DNA of 64,000 nt. Source: Daldinia sp. FL1419. Lineage: Eukaryota; Ascomycota; Sordariomycetes; Xylariales; Hypoxylaceae. Position 1 is the stretch's first letter; every line of letters begins with the position of its first letter. The position numbers were made by a program, and so were the translations under genes. The DNA lies in the NCBI GenBank assembly GCA_025201765.1, contig MU623350.1, forward strand, positions 391,191-455,190, in the 5' to 3' direction. Positions 24,801-36,582 of this stretch are shown one piece after another. A model generated the notes under the pieces. It had not been told where the DNA came from. It worked only from the letters and a program-made list of their open reading frames with translations, and searched no databases.

Positions 24801-25487
24801 ATGCCCAATCGGCGTGCAACTCGCGCGATTGATATTTTCAGTCTTGGACTTGTGTTCTTTTACGTACTCACCAAAGGGCTACACCCTTTCGACTGTGGTG
24901 ACCGCTACATGCGAGAAGTCAACATTCGCAAGGGCCAATTCAGTCTCAAACCTTTGGACGTGTTGGGCGATTTTGCACACGAGGCCAAAGCCCTAATCGA
25001 GACCATGCTTCGATCCGACCCTAGGGCCCGGCCGTCAGCTAAAGACGTCATGTCACATCCTTTCTTCTGGTCGGCGAAGGAACGGCTTGCGTTTCTGTGT
25101 GACGTGTCCGATCACTTTGAGCTTGAGCCTCGTGATCCACCATCCAAAGCCTTGATGGAGCTCGAATCATGTGCCCCCCAAGTGTGCCGTGGTGACTTTC
25201 TCAAGGTACTACCCAAGGAATTTGTGGAGAGCTTGGGTAGACAGCGTAAATACACCGGTTCGAGGCTTTTGGATCTACTGCGAGCGCTGAGAAACAAAAG
25301 GTTTCATTATGGGGATATGAGCGAACCACTAAAGAAGATGGTAGGGCCTTTGCCGGATGGATATCTGAGCTTCTGGACTCGGAGGTTTCCAAATTTATTA
25401 ATCGTGTGCTGCACGGTCATATATAAATTGAACCTCGAAGAGCTCGATACATTCAAGGAATATTTCAAACCGAGAATACCTCTATAA
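21818..25487 (+). CDS. IRE1: IRE1 unfolded-protein-response kinase/endoribonuclease
   Basis: ER-membrane sensor that oligomerises on unfolded protein and excises the intron of HAC1-type mRNA. Two exons, 21818-24284 and 24346-25487, with a 61-nt intron splitting a Val codon; 1202 aa. The N terminus has a signal peptide (VFLALAVFLLPWLQLVDA). A luminal beta-propeller-like sensor follows, starting near YILLATVDGHLYAVNRESG. A membrane helix lies at about 578-596 (LMNPILFPFLIYLLF) before a basic linker. The kinase has the glycine loop LGMGSNG, Lys797, HRDLKPQN with Asp891, SDFG with Asp913 and GTSGWRAPELL. The KEN RNase domain is complete to the end, with RNKRFHY at 1138-1144 keeping the Arg, Asn and second His used in catalysis. 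The residue before that His is Phe instead of the usual His. Identification is firm. Confidence 0.96.
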
Positions 25488-26964
25488 TATTAGTTACCTG
25501 GGTACCTGGATATGCACTCGTTTACAATTCGAAGCAACTTGCGTTTTATTGTAAAGGCCTTAGATACTTCCAGCTACCTACATGGATGGAAATTATATGG
25601 AAATTACCTTCAAGTACCAAATAGCACGTGAGCAGCATTTGAACTCAGTTGGGCTTATAGACATCTTAAAATTAGGAATTCAATAACTACCTACCTATGC
25701 ATATTATGAACGTGTATCTATCTGCCTCTATCGTTGGCATTCGAATGACAATCACAGTACCCAACATTTTCATATATATAATCAACAATCATCAACGCAT
25801 TTATGATCCATATAGATTTGGGCAGTTACCTATATACTATGTATCTGCCTAGGTTAAGTATTTACATCTGAATTTGGGAATGACCCAATATGACCTATCG
25901 TTCTCCAAAAGCCACACGCAATCGGAAGTAAGATCCTTGCTTCAATATATTTTATTATGTACATTCTAACACTGTGCAGCCAATTACCTAACTACTTAAC
26001 GTGATAACCTATCTGCAAAGCTATGACATTGATACATTAGTACGTGTAAGAGGTAGGTAGGTACCTAGTATTAGTATACAGGATCCGTATAGAAGATGTA
26101 CCTACGTATGGAATAGGTACCTACGTATGGATAGGTATGTTTGTAGGTACCTAGGTAAATACATATATATATATATGTAATTAAAGCTCCAGTAACTTGG
26201 AACTTAATTACCTAACCTTAGGTTACTCCCTTTCTAATAATTCTACGTACATGTTATTTTCTTTCGGGCACCTATTTGGATGCGATGAACTGCCAACCCA
26301 CGGATGACGACGAAGAGCGCGTCAATTCCCTTCGTTAACTTCTATTGCATTAAGTATTTATTATTTGAATCGGTACGTAGCATACAGCCAGTTTCCTTGT
26401 ACCTTGCGTTGATAGAAATCGGTTTCTTTGGCCGCTGTACGTGCAAATCAAGGACCAAAACTGCACAGCAATAACGGCGTGGCTTATAACGAGAAGCCGA
26501 CGTGAATTTATACTTATATCTTGGATTTGATACACCTTATGACATATGTACCTCTTTACCAACTTTCAATCTGTTAATTGTTGTCGTTCTTCCTTTTTCA
26601 TTCTATTTCTTTTATTTTATTTTATGGCTATGGCTCTTATGATTCTACGTATATCGGTATAAGTTAAGTAACCTGCTTGTTTTGGATGGCCTATTGTTAA
26701 CTCGCGTTTGTAATGGTTGACAATCTTTGCATATTAAGCTTCAAGATTACCAATATTAACATTGCGTGAACAATATTGCCATCTTACTCCCTTGCCCTAG
26801 GGCCGACCACCTTGACGTTTTCGGATATTTATTCAACTCTTTAGAAGACATCATCCCATCTTATACCTACTAACATCTACCTTGCCAGATCCCATGCTAC
26901 TTCATAAAGCTCCTCGCGACTACCACTGGTCCTCAGTACGCCTATGTGATATTATCCCTTTATC
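25488..26964. other. Intergenic, AT-rich
   Basis: No supported gene in about 1.5 kb. A dense palindromic repeat cluster lies at 26051-26158, with two near copies of ATAGGTACCTACGTATGG. The remainder is AT-rich sequence with pyrimidine tracts leading to the next gene. Confidence 0.5.
26051..26158. repeat. Palindromic TACCTAGG/TACGTA repeat cluster
   Basis: Several copies of GGTAGGTACCTAG, CCTACGTATGGA and GTAGGTACCTAGGTAAA occur within about 110 bases. This is the densest cluster in the interval. Confidence 0.75.
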
Positions 26965-29900
26965 ATGTCTTCTCACTTCAAGGTAGAACCGTCTAGGGTG
27001 TCCAAACTGGAATACGCCACTTCTGCTTCACCTGCTCTAGTTAAATCAAGGACTCCTGCACAAAAACACAAAGGGAAAGATCCTTATATGCTTCATTCCG
27101 AGCCTCAACCAGCCGTTAAGGACTTAAATAGGTTTCGTTCTAAGTCGGACGTAACTCCCAAAAGTTTGTCCTGGTTTTCAAAACCTAGCTCTTCCAAGAA
27201 AACAAATAGCTATGTACTCACAGAAGCTACGAAATCACCTTATCCGCCTAGTCCAAAAGTACATATACGGGGCAATAATCACACATCAAAACCAAGTAGC
27301 AATGGGCTGAGTGAAAAAACGAAGGTTTTGTGTAGTGCGATAGGTGGTCATAAGCAAGCGCCGCACGGGGGCCGAGGAGATCCATACGATATCATCTCTG
27401 ATAGCGAAGGAGATGACCACAAAGTAAACGCACATATGTCTACTCCTTCTTTCAATAAGCTCGTGTCATCTTCTATGGATGTGAGAACGGGCATGATGAC
27501 CCCTTTAAGGAATCCCAAGATACCACCATCGTCCCTGGGACAAACTGCCATGAAATCATCTCCAATTATAAGCTCTCCCCGAAAAGCTCATGTCTCAGAA
27601 CGTCCTGAACGTCCTCAGCGCCCCCAGCGGCGCACACCGACACCAGTCCCTCTGAAGAATGAAGTCATAGTGCTTGACTCATCGAGTAGCGAAGGCGCGG
27701 GTACCTTTATCACGCCAAAGAAGCGGAGCAATGCCAAACGAAGGCCAAGTACTGGCCCTTCAACCCCGGGACGGATCCTCGAGAACTCGGTCCAAGTTTC
27801 GGCCAGTCATTCCTCCAAAGGAAAGATGGCTTCACCCTCCTCAGGCTCTTCCCAACGTATCACGAAGAAGATCCCGGCTGGCACTGAGGTCATATCAATA
27901 AATAGTTCGTCTGAATCTGACAGAGAACAAAATGAAAAGGTGGCAACGCCCGTACGCTCACCTTCCAAAGCTTTCGAAAAGCACTCCCGCCATTCAGTTG
28001 CCAACCACCCAAGAATTATCAAGGAAGCTAAAGATCCGATGCGTGTGTCAGCCGGATCAACACGGTCTGGCAAGAAAGAGGTACGGGGTAGTATCGTGCC
28101 CCGAGAAAACATCTCTAACGATATGTACAAGCAGCGCGCATTCTCTCCTGAATCCAAGGAACGTAATAACAAATCCGCCAGCAGCTCAATCCAAAGTTTA
28201 CAGCCGCCGTTTCACGAACGAGCTTCTACAGTTAATGAAAGGCATGCGACTCTTGCACGGCACATAAACCCAAAAGAAATAAGGAAGTCTAATCCAGTAA
28301 CATCTTCCAAATGTCGGGATTCCAGTATCAGTCACAATGATCTAGCGAGTACCTCCACGTTAGGACGAAAAGCTCCACACGATAAACTCAGGGGCTCCTC
28401 GGGGAAAGTCGATACCATACTCGACGCGTCTCTCAAGGAATCTAGATACTACTATGACAGACGTCAATCTACGCCCAATAATGAAGAACGCCCATGTAAA
28501 AAACCGAATAGTGAGCGAGATTCCCCCAATCTAGTCAAAGCCACAGATTTGTCGAGACCTGTAAGAGATACTGCATCCTCATCAGGTGTTATGCGAAAAC
28601 CGCGTGATAGATGCGATCCCAAGTCGACGACTACCTTCAATCCAATCAAGCCAACACCTAGTGCCCAAATACAGGGACCGACTGCTATATCTACTAGATC
28701 TAGCCCTAGTTTGAAGCGCACACGGACCGTCTCTGATGCCACTAATATAGATTCGAATGGATCTCAGAAAGGGGCCATTAGGGCGTCAATCGAGAACGAC
28801 ATGCGTAAGGAGGCTGATACCATAACGCAGTCAGTTGAATTTGATAGGAAGCCGTGGTGGAACCCACAAGCGTGGATTGAAAGATACGAAACAGGATTTG
28901 TGATTGATTTCAAGGTTCGTGGTAGGCTCTGGCTCGGCATAGGTCCATTCAAGGGTTGGATATCTGATGGTCCCGGAAAGGGTACTTATATGCCCGGTTA
29001 TGAGCCGCCAGATGACACGACGATTGCTAAGGCGGAAAAAACAGCAGTCTTGAGGTATAATCTGCGTGTCTACGAACCGGAGCCAGAGGATTGCGAACAG
29101 TGCGAAAGGGATAACTCCTCGGGTACGAACAAGTCAGACGAGGATAAAGGTAGTGGTACTCAACTATCCCCAGGCGCTAACAAGGACACGGGGACAATAA
29201 CCAGCCCAAAGCGCCCAATCGTCAACCAGGAAGAGAAGAAACCCCATTTCAAAGCATCTGTCTCGTATCCAGAGCGGAACGCGCTATTGGACCAGATGAC
29301 ACCACCAGACGAGGCCAAGGCAATAGAACGAGCAGAACGTAGAGAAAGGACAGAGCAGTATGTACTTACCGGATCCAATCCCAGTGGAGGAGGCACCAGC
29401 CCCCAGATCATTGATGCCAACGGTCCAATAAACAGTAGAACACGAGGGAAACTTCCCGCCTACATTATATCAAGGACAGATCCCGAAAGGGGCACTTCGT
29501 CACCATCCATGGTATCCGAAACCACATCCACTCTCATTGCTCAACAGTTGATGGACGACTGCGCGCAGGTGGTGGATCGAGGATTAGCAGGCTCAAGATT
29601 AGCGAATCGACATGCTAGGGACATATCCTCGACACAATGCGACGACAAACAAACCGGCCCTACCGAAGATAGTACCGGTAGCGGTGAGTCAAGTCCTCAT
29701 ATTCCTACCCCGCTGCCTCGTGAGACATTGCTGCTGCCTTCGGGGCCAGAAAGCGACGAGGATACGCCAAGCGATGTTGAAACTACAGCTGAATGGATTA
29801 TTCCACCTAATACCTCAACCGAGACCAACATAGCGGTCGTACTGCCATTTATGTCGGCAGAGGAGCGCACAGAGTACGAAGTGGTCTCCCCGGCCTCGAC

Positions 29901-30414
29901 CAGTAGTACTTCCCTACCATCTTTTGAGGAAATCAACAAGGCCACTCCAAGTATAAGCTTCGAGCCAGACGAATCGGGAGAAGAGACGCTGAATTACGTA
30001 CTGCGTCAGTCGCCCACATGGCTTCACAACGTCACAGAAGTTACCGAGCCTAGAGAAACAATTCGTACGACGAGGCCATTGTCCGAGCTGCGAGGTGAAT
30101 CATGCCTAAACAAGCTACCGCCGATGGACAATGGCGGTTTACGAGACCATACCAAGCATCGCAGTCACCAGCCTTCTAGCCAACCTTTTCCGGAAAGCAT
30201 CAAGGGAGAACAAAAACGAAAAGCTCATCCCGCCACGTCTTCCCCAGCCAGCGAACCGCCCGCGAGCAAGAAGCAAAAAACAGACGACTCCCCAGCCGCG
30301 GGAAAGAAGAGGAGGTTCAGACCTAATCAGAAGCAACGCCGGCGAATGAAACGCCGGCGAGAGGCACAGGAGCAGCAGCAGAGCAGCAGCAGAGCAGCGA
30401 GTCGACGCAGATGA
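26965..30414 (+). CDS. Large disordered nuclear-type protein, 1149 aa
   Basis: Not recognised. A single exon with no obvious intron. Most of the chain is Ser/Pro/Lys/Arg/Thr-rich and looks intrinsically disordered. Three segments pair a hydrophobic core with Ser/Asp/Glu: YDIISDSEGDD (141-151), EVIVLDSSSSEG (from 233) and EVISINSSSESD (from 308). They resemble SUMO-interacting motifs. A more ordered, tryptophan-rich segment lies at about 623-700 (FDRKPWWNPQAWIERY, RLWLGIGPFKGW). The C terminus is very basic (SKKQKTDDSPAAGKKRRFR, then RPNQKQRRRMKRRR at 1119-1132), a likely nuclear localisation signal. That motif recurs in the large protein encoded at 36583-39764. A chromatin or SUMO-pathway role is conceivable but unproven. 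The start is the first Met of the frame. Confidence 0.7.
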   Translation: MSSHFKVEPSRVSKLEYATSASPALVKSRTPAQKHKGKDPYMLHSEPQPAVKDLNRFRSKSDVTPKSLSWFSKPSSSKKTNSYVLTEATKSPYPPSPKVHIRGNNHTSKPSSNGLSEKTKVLCSAIGGHKQAPHGGRGDPYDIISDSEGDDHKVNAHMSTPSFNKLVSSSMDVRTGMMTPLRNPKIPPSSLGQTAMKSSPIISSPRKAHVSERPERPQRPQRRTPTPVPLKNEVIVLDSSSSEGAGTFITPKKRSNAKRRPSTGPSTPGRILENSVQVSASHSSKGKMASPSSGSSQRITKKIPAGTEVISINSSSESDREQNEKVATPVRSPSKAFEKHSRHSVANHPRIIKEAKDPMRVSAGSTRSGKKEVRGSIVPRENISNDMYKQRAFSPESKERNNKSASSSIQSLQPPFHERASTVNERHATLARHINPKEIRKSNPVTSSKCRDSSISHNDLASTSTLGRKAPHDKLRGSSGKVDTILDASLKESRYYYDRRQSTPNNEERPCKKPNSERDSPNLVKATDLSRPVRDTASSSGVMRKPRDRCDPKSTTTFNPIKPTPSAQIQGPTAISTRSSPSLKRTRTVSDATNIDSNGSQKGAIRASIENDMRKEADTITQSVEFDRKPWWNPQAWIERYETGFVIDFKVRGRLWLGIGPFKGWISDGPGKGTYMPGYEPPDDTTIAKAEKTAVLRYNLRVYEPEPEDCEQCERDNSSGTNKSDEDKGSGTQLSPGANKDTGTITSPKRPIVNQEEKKPHFKASVSYPERNALLDQMTPPDEAKAIERAERRERTEQYVLTGSNPSGGGTSPQIIDANGPINSRTRGKLPAYIISRTDPERGTSSPSMVSETTSTLIAQQLMDDCAQVVDRGLAGSRLANRHARDISSTQCDDKQTGPTEDSTGSGESSPHIPTPLPRETLLLPSGPESDEDTPSDVETTAEWIIPPNTSTETNIAVVLPFMSAEERTEYEVVSPASTSSTSLPSFEEINKATPSISFEPDESGEETLNYVLRQSPTWLHNVTEVTEPRETIRTTRPLSELRGESCLNKLPPMDNGGLRDHTKHRSHQPSSQPFPESIKGEQKRKAHPATSSPASEPPASKKQKTDDSPAAGKKRRFRPNQKQRRRMKRRREAQEQQQSSSRAASRRR

Positions 30415-31539
30415 TTACCGGTTGACCTGGGACCATTACGCCCTGGGATGCACCGGTTTGTAGAAGGGTAGGCGGGTTGAGTATGTGTTGCGAAGCATTG
30501 TTCAACACGCGTAGTGTAGGCTCATGTTAGCTGATGTTTCTTTATATTTGACGATCACGAGGGGAAGTTGAGTTGGACTTGACTCTCGCTTTGTATGGAC
30601 TTGCCTACGGTTAGTTCCTTGTAGCATTGACTACCTAGGTATCCGAGGGAGAGTGTATTAGCGTATCAGAGTAAAGGATAATTCGAGAGGGTGAGATATG
30701 TAGGTAGTCAGCTAATATAGCGGGTTATGTTGGTGCATTTTATGTTTTCTGATATGCTTTACCTTGTTATATTTACATAAGTATGTAGGCAAGTAAGTAT
30801 GTAGGCAAGTATGTACCTAGGTATGCCGTCTTATAGAGGTTAGGTACCCAGGTACATATTTGTATGCCTGTAAGTTCGGCACTTCGCACTTGGCGTGTTC
30901 AAGTTTAGAATGTGGGGAAATGTTCTTTAACCCATCAACGGTGATTTGCGAGTCTCTGGTATTGTTACGCCCGGCTAACGTCGATTCAGCATGTTCGGAG
31001 GGCGGATCAGCCGGAATCGACTCCTCATATACATACCTATACATATACCTACACCTACACCTACACCTACATAAAACTGCCCAGTTGCTCTTTACTCTGA
31101 TAAGTCTCGCGGGAACCAAACGAAAAAAACAAGGCTAATCACCATGTTACTCATCAAATGATTGAAGCTGTTTATTATTCAATGCAATGGCATTCATCAT
31201 GGCTGGCTTTCTAAATCTATTTCTTTTATTTCATTCCATATCCCTAATTCAGACGAACACTTCGTCAACGCCAATTTTTGTATTCTTTTTCATGGCAGAT
31301 AAGGCATCATGGACTCGCTTAAAACTGCACCGCTGCTAGTCGCAATGAATACCAGTTCAAGACCAATTGATGGCCTACGGTTTTCCAAATTAAGCCCTGC
31401 GTTGTTCGATGCGTAACCCCTTGCTGTTCAACCCTATCCGACCTCTATATAGAGATCACCACAACGGTAAAGCGCCCAACATGCCGCATTCGTCATCAAC
31501 GCGCAGTCCGCATGTATTTTACCCTTCACCACCAATTTC
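30415..31539. other. Intergenic between convergent genes
   Basis: No supported gene. It holds the 3' sides of the disordered-protein gene and the desaturase. A GTATGTAGGCAAGTA repeat region with TACCTAGGTA lies at 30781-30853. A CCTACA hexamer run lies at about 31045-31071. Confidence 0.5.
31045..31071. repeat. CCTACA hexamer microsatellite
   Basis: About four tandem copies of ACACCT/CCTACA, lying in an intergenic region. It does not match the common fungal telomere unit TTAGGG. Confidence 0.8.
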
Positions 31540-33043
31540 TTAAGGGGCGCTCATCTTCATCGGCTTGGCACCCAAGCCATTGGAGTTTCTAAAGAATAGA
31601 ACACCCTTCCCTTCGCCCTTGGCACCCTCGCTGGGCTCAACCCACTGACACATCCTGGCGCTGCGCCACATAGCCTTAATAAAACCGATTGAACCATCCT
31701 TGGTATCCGACCGATAGTGGCGACCCATCACCTTCTTGATAGCTTCGCTAGCTTCGTCGGCGTTGTAAAATGGGATGGTGGAAACGTAGTGGTGCAGAAC
31801 GTGGGTCTCGATGATGCCGTGCATCAGTGTTCGACCGATGAATCCAAACTCACGATCAATCGTGGCGGCGGCACCACGGACATAGTTCCACGACTCGGGC
31901 TTGTAGTGAGGCAAGGAGGGGTCGGTGTGCTGTAAGAAGGTAATGGCGACTGCATTGAAGTCAGTAAACGGTCACGTAGGAATCATCGTACGTGGGCAAT
32001 ATTGACTTACCTAGCCAATGGTGGACCCAAAGGTACGGCACAAAGTACCATACAAATATATTTCCCCAACCAAACTTGTTGCCAAGTGCGACCAAGGCCG
32101 AGATGGTGATGGCTAAGCCCAGATCACTCAGGACAATTAATTTGGCATCCTTGGCCTCGAAAAGAGGGCTAGATGGGTTGAAGTGGTTGACACCACCAAG
32201 GAAGCCATTCTTCTTGCCCTTTCCACGTCCCTCGCTTTGGCGCTCGTGGAAGTTGTGTCCGGTGACGTTGGTGAAGAGGTAGTTTGGCCATCCGATGAGC
32301 TGCTGGCCGACGAGGTTAAGAAGGGTCACGATAGGAGTCTCTTCGCCGAGTTCAGCCAGTTCATGAACAAACTTGCCCAAGCGGCTAGCCTTCTCTTCGC
32401 GGGTTTTGGGAACGAAGACCATATCGCGCTCGATATGGCCGGTTGCCTTATGATGCTTGCCATGTGAAATCTTCCAGCTAAAGTACGGAACCAATAGAGA
32501 AGAGTGCAAGACCCAGCCAACGGTATCGTTCAAAACTTTAGAGGTGCTAAAAGATTGGTGACCACACTCGTGTGCCAACACCCAGATACCTGTGCCAGAG
32601 AGACCTTGGAGGAAGGTATACAAGCCCCACAAGGCGTAACGACCTGGGACGCTCGGTACGTTTTCTGGCGTAACATAGGTGTGAAAGAGGTAGAAGGTGA
32701 TTGCCAATTGGGCAATATCTCGGAAAACATAGTAGAAACCCTTGACGGCAGATCGCTCAAAGCAATGCTTGGGGATCGCGTCTCGAATATCCTTGATAGT
32801 GTAGTCAGGGATTTCGAAATCGTTTCCGTACGTATCGACCAGTTTACCGTGAGAAGCGCTGCTAGGTTCGAGGGAGGACATGGAGGAGAGGGAGGTAGAA
32901 GACGCCGAGGGTCGAGGAGAGTCGACTGGGGACCCTATGGCAGTGGATGGCGACGAAACATCCGTGTCTGCGGTGGTGGACGTGATAGTCCGCCTAAGGG
33001 CAGGATTCTGGCGTGGAACGCCAGTAGCAACTGAGGAGGCCAT
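31540..33043 (-). CDS. Delta-12 fatty acid (oleate) desaturase
   Basis: ER-membrane desaturase that inserts a double bond at carbon 12 of oleate to make linoleate. Two exons, 33043-32011 and 31949-31540, with a 61-nt intron that splits a Val codon; 480 aa, normal for fungal OdeA/FAD2 enzymes. All three histidine boxes are present: HECGH (158-162), HGKHH (194-198) and HVLHH (394-398). Together they bind the diiron centre. Hydrophobic membrane segments lie around 105-150, 170-190 and 300-345. The first ~65 residues are Ser/Thr-rich and probably cytosolic. The catalytic region fits delta-12 better than omega-3 enzymes, but these are close relatives, so regioselectivity is inference. The gene is convergent with the disordered-protein gene to its left. 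Confidence 0.92.
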
Positions 33044-36000
33044 GGTGAACCGGAATAGATATTTACTCCCAGTACTTAATCACAGGAACCTTTGTGTTGT
33101 TGGTGGGTGATATGACAATCCAATGTTGGTATGGAAGACAAAACCGAGGAGGGAAAGGAGGATAAATCGTCAACGATTTCCACACTTCTCCTCGCAACCG
33201 TACTACTCTTTTAAGAGCAGCTTGTCAGATCTAAGTTGCCCGTTCGCCTAGGGTCAACGACAAATCGAGAATTCGCGGTAGCACAGCACCGGGATAATCC
33301 ACCAAGTAGAAAATGTCGATTAGAAGGACAAATTGATAAGGAGGGAAAACTAGTAGCGGTTTCGGTTTATATCCCTAAAAGATGGGAGTAGCTAGATGGT
33401 CGGGATTTGCCTCTTGTCTTCAAGGTTGAGGACTAGTCACCCTGTGTACTACCTAGGGTAGTTAAAGTAATGGTACCTAAAACTTATGGAGAAGACGAAC
33501 AAAGGACGAAGAAGAAAAAAAAAAAAAAAAAAGTCAAATCGCTTAAGTCGTTACCCTCGATGTAAATGTTCCCACTGGAAATATACCTTAGTAGGTAATG
33601 TACGTACACCCGACGTAGCATGTACGTACCTGCCTCCCTCAAGAGAGCAGAGAAAAAAAAAAAAAAAAAAAAGGGACGGCATAAGCTACAGAAGTACCGA
33701 AGTAACTTAAACCTTGCATTACACGTGTATCATACATGGGTTCCTTCCTAATAAATTTCTCCAAATATTCCTCTGCTTGCACCGCTATGTAACTAAGTGT
33801 ACTCGCGATACTATATAGGTATTTTCTATATAAATATATTTAGATATATCATTTATTACATCGCCTTACACTATGTATTCCCATCAACAATTTGACACTC
33901 CTTTAGGTACGGAAGATTCGTCATATTCAGGGTCTTGTGCTGGATACCTTACTTCTACTTTTGTATGTATGTAGGTCTAGGTATTTGGGTACATGAATGT
34001 CACCCCACCGCGTGTAGAAAAATACCTTATGTGGGTACCTATTGACGTTCAAATTTCCATGTGCAAAGGTACGTACCCATTATAAGATGATGCATTATGT
34101 GCATGTAAGCATGTAGTACATACCGTCAGATAAAACCGTATATGCGGATTTGCCGATGGACAAGAATGTTTCTTTTCTTTTTCACCGCCTTTCAGTCTTG
34201 CTAGGTAATGTATTAGCAGCAGCAGCAGGCAGGGCTAGACCCGACATCACGCGAAGATCATACACCTGGGAATGTTTCTCACGTCTCATATTGTGGGTTG
34301 TATTTTCTAATACCTAGTGTATGCTGCATGTCTAACTACCTAGGTATTTGACACGCATATTGGGACTTTCCGAGGAGTAGAAGGCTAGCTGGATCCCAAT
34401 ATCAACCTATCACAACGTTCGGATTCACACCTATATCTTGGGTTACGCAACTGACTTACACATTACTTCTCCCATCAAAGCTAGACTAAGTCCCAATTCA
34501 GAAAACTACCTGGGCATGCGTCCTCGCCGTCATCGTGGCGGCGTGGTCATTATTACAATCGTGTGTCATGGGATAATATAAACAATATATGACCAAAGCT
34601 GTCGTTCAACCAACCCAAACCACCCGTTCTGTAAGACGAAAAAAGCTCAACATAGACAGTACTCAAGCAGCATGCTATGCGAATATGCTCCAACGTACCG
34701 CTGGAGCTCGGGGGGGAGGGAGCAAATGGGCTCGTGACAAGTGGCGAAAGAAGCTTGATACGTATATTTTATCTTGCTTGAATCTTGCTTGTCGGATAAG
34801 AGCATCTCACATACACACATTTCACAACGACCTGAATAGCCGTTCCTATTTTCCGGAACTGTCCTAAGTAAAAGTACATTACAAAGTACCTAATAAGTGC
34901 GCAAGACTTGCCCGCAAGGGTCAACGCTCTTCAGGTAAAGAAAGAGTTATGGATATGCGCGTATTCATGATGTATGATATACATGATATATGATATACAA
35001 TACCTACTAATTGGACCCCTTGTACCTAGGTAATGTTAGTTAACGGGCCCCCTGGAAATACTTTGTTGAGATCCTGAAGCATATCTTTAAAGTTGCCCCA
35101 AGATGTTGTTGTAATTGTGATTTTAAGGTATTTTCTAGTATAAAACCTTAGTTAGTAAAATAGATCAGATGTTTTAAGAGGCGTTGTCCTATTCAGATTT
35201 CGAAGCCCCGATCTTGTATCGTGCACGGCTGAGAAACTAATACTAATACAGGGGGTGTATTGTACAACATGTATCTATTATTGCATACGTCTACCAGTAT
35301 ACTTCCAACCTTTTCACATACCCCCTGATTTTCCCTTGTCCCCGAATCGTGGAACACAGGGTTCATTCAGGGGACAGGGGATGGGGGAGAGATGGGGGAT
35401 GGGTGGATACCCGATCAAGAATCAAGACGGTTCTAATTCGAGGCAAATTGGAAGTTTTCTCCGCTTTCTCGGGGCCTTGTCCAAAACTTTTTTTCTGTTG
35501 GGGATCGCCTAGGATCTTGTCCTACCAAAGTGATCAATTGTTGAGAAATGCAGATCCTTGTAACCTTAACCCACCTTTTCCTTTTTTATTCCTCTCTCTC
35601 CTTGTTACTTTTGTACAAGCCCAGCCCTGAAAATATCCTGCCAATCGGCTTCTCCACGTGCGGCGGCAATCCGTCGTCGCTAATCTCAGCAGTTGTATTG
35701 TGCTGGGAAGGCAATAGGTATCCATACCTACCTACATATAAGGTACCAAATAAGCCTCATGCTAACGCATCGCAATCTACATAGTAGGTCTTCGAGAAGA
35801 GAGGGAAAAAGAAGAAATCCTACGAGAACGAATATTCGATACATTACCTAACCTGGGTAAGTAGGCAGGTAGGGTAGCGTACACATATCCACCACCGTAC
35901 GCTGACTTGCAGACTTGTTGGAATGCTCAAGATCAGCTTGCCATATGTGAGCATACCCTTCATCCTTACTCGCTATTTTTGGTGGCTCCTTACCCAATTC

Positions 36001-36582
36001 GGGTATGTACTCGAGGCTACGTCACAAAATCGAGCAACTAACTTGACAGCGTTCGGGTTGACGCCTATCCTATTCGCCAGCAAGCTTGAAAGAAACCTTA
36101 TTTCATGTGCTTCATGCTTAATACGTAAGTGCATGTGCAGTTCTTCCGAGGTTATTGTTCCTTTTCATCTCGCATGTGAGACATACGTTTGGCCCCGCAC
36201 GACTCGATATGGCTTCACATATGCTCATTCCATTACCGTCCCTTTGAGGCGATATCTAGATAGCATAGGAGGTATCAAGTGTGGTATTCAAATCGAATCG
36301 CCCAGTACAGAAAATGGCAATCTATCACTGCCTACTATATATATACCATACCACCTACCATACCACCTGCCATACATCCCAATATATAATTACATACAGG
36401 CCTACCTAGCCTACATGCGGGGACTTAGATGCAAGGCAAGCATGTAAGGCACTTTTCAATAGACGGGTACATATACCCGATATACGTACCAACTCACGCA
36501 ACGTAAACCCCCTGAATCATGTTCCATAATAACCAGATCAAAACCCAGCAGTTTTGTTAACCAGTAGTTAGTTAATGTGAAA
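33044..36582. other. Gene-poor stretch of about 3.5 kb
   Basis: No supported gene. It includes two poly-A tracts (33515-33532 and 33653-33672), several TACCTAGGTA-type repeats and a CATACCACCTAC tandem near 36347-36373. The longest frame, 174 codons at 35923-36447, has no recognisable domain and contains that low-complexity tandem. Confidence 0.5.
33515..33672. repeat. Paired poly-A tracts
   Basis: A18 at 33515-33532 and A20 at 33653-33672, about 120 bases apart and both on the plus strand. No element or target-site duplication is visible. Confidence 0.7.

Noticed and set aside
31045..31071. CCTACA hexamer run as an internal telomere repeat
   Set aside because: Fungal telomere units are mostly TTAGGG/CCCTAA. 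The short run and unit differ, so it is a simple microsatellite.
33515..33672. Poly-A pair as tails of retroposed genes
   Set aside because: No coding remnant and no target-site duplication could be seen upstream of either tract.
35923..36447. 174-codon plus-strand frame in the 33-36.6 kb gap
   Set aside because: No domain, no intron partner, and its end runs through a tandem CATACCACCTAC repeat. Likely a chance frame.
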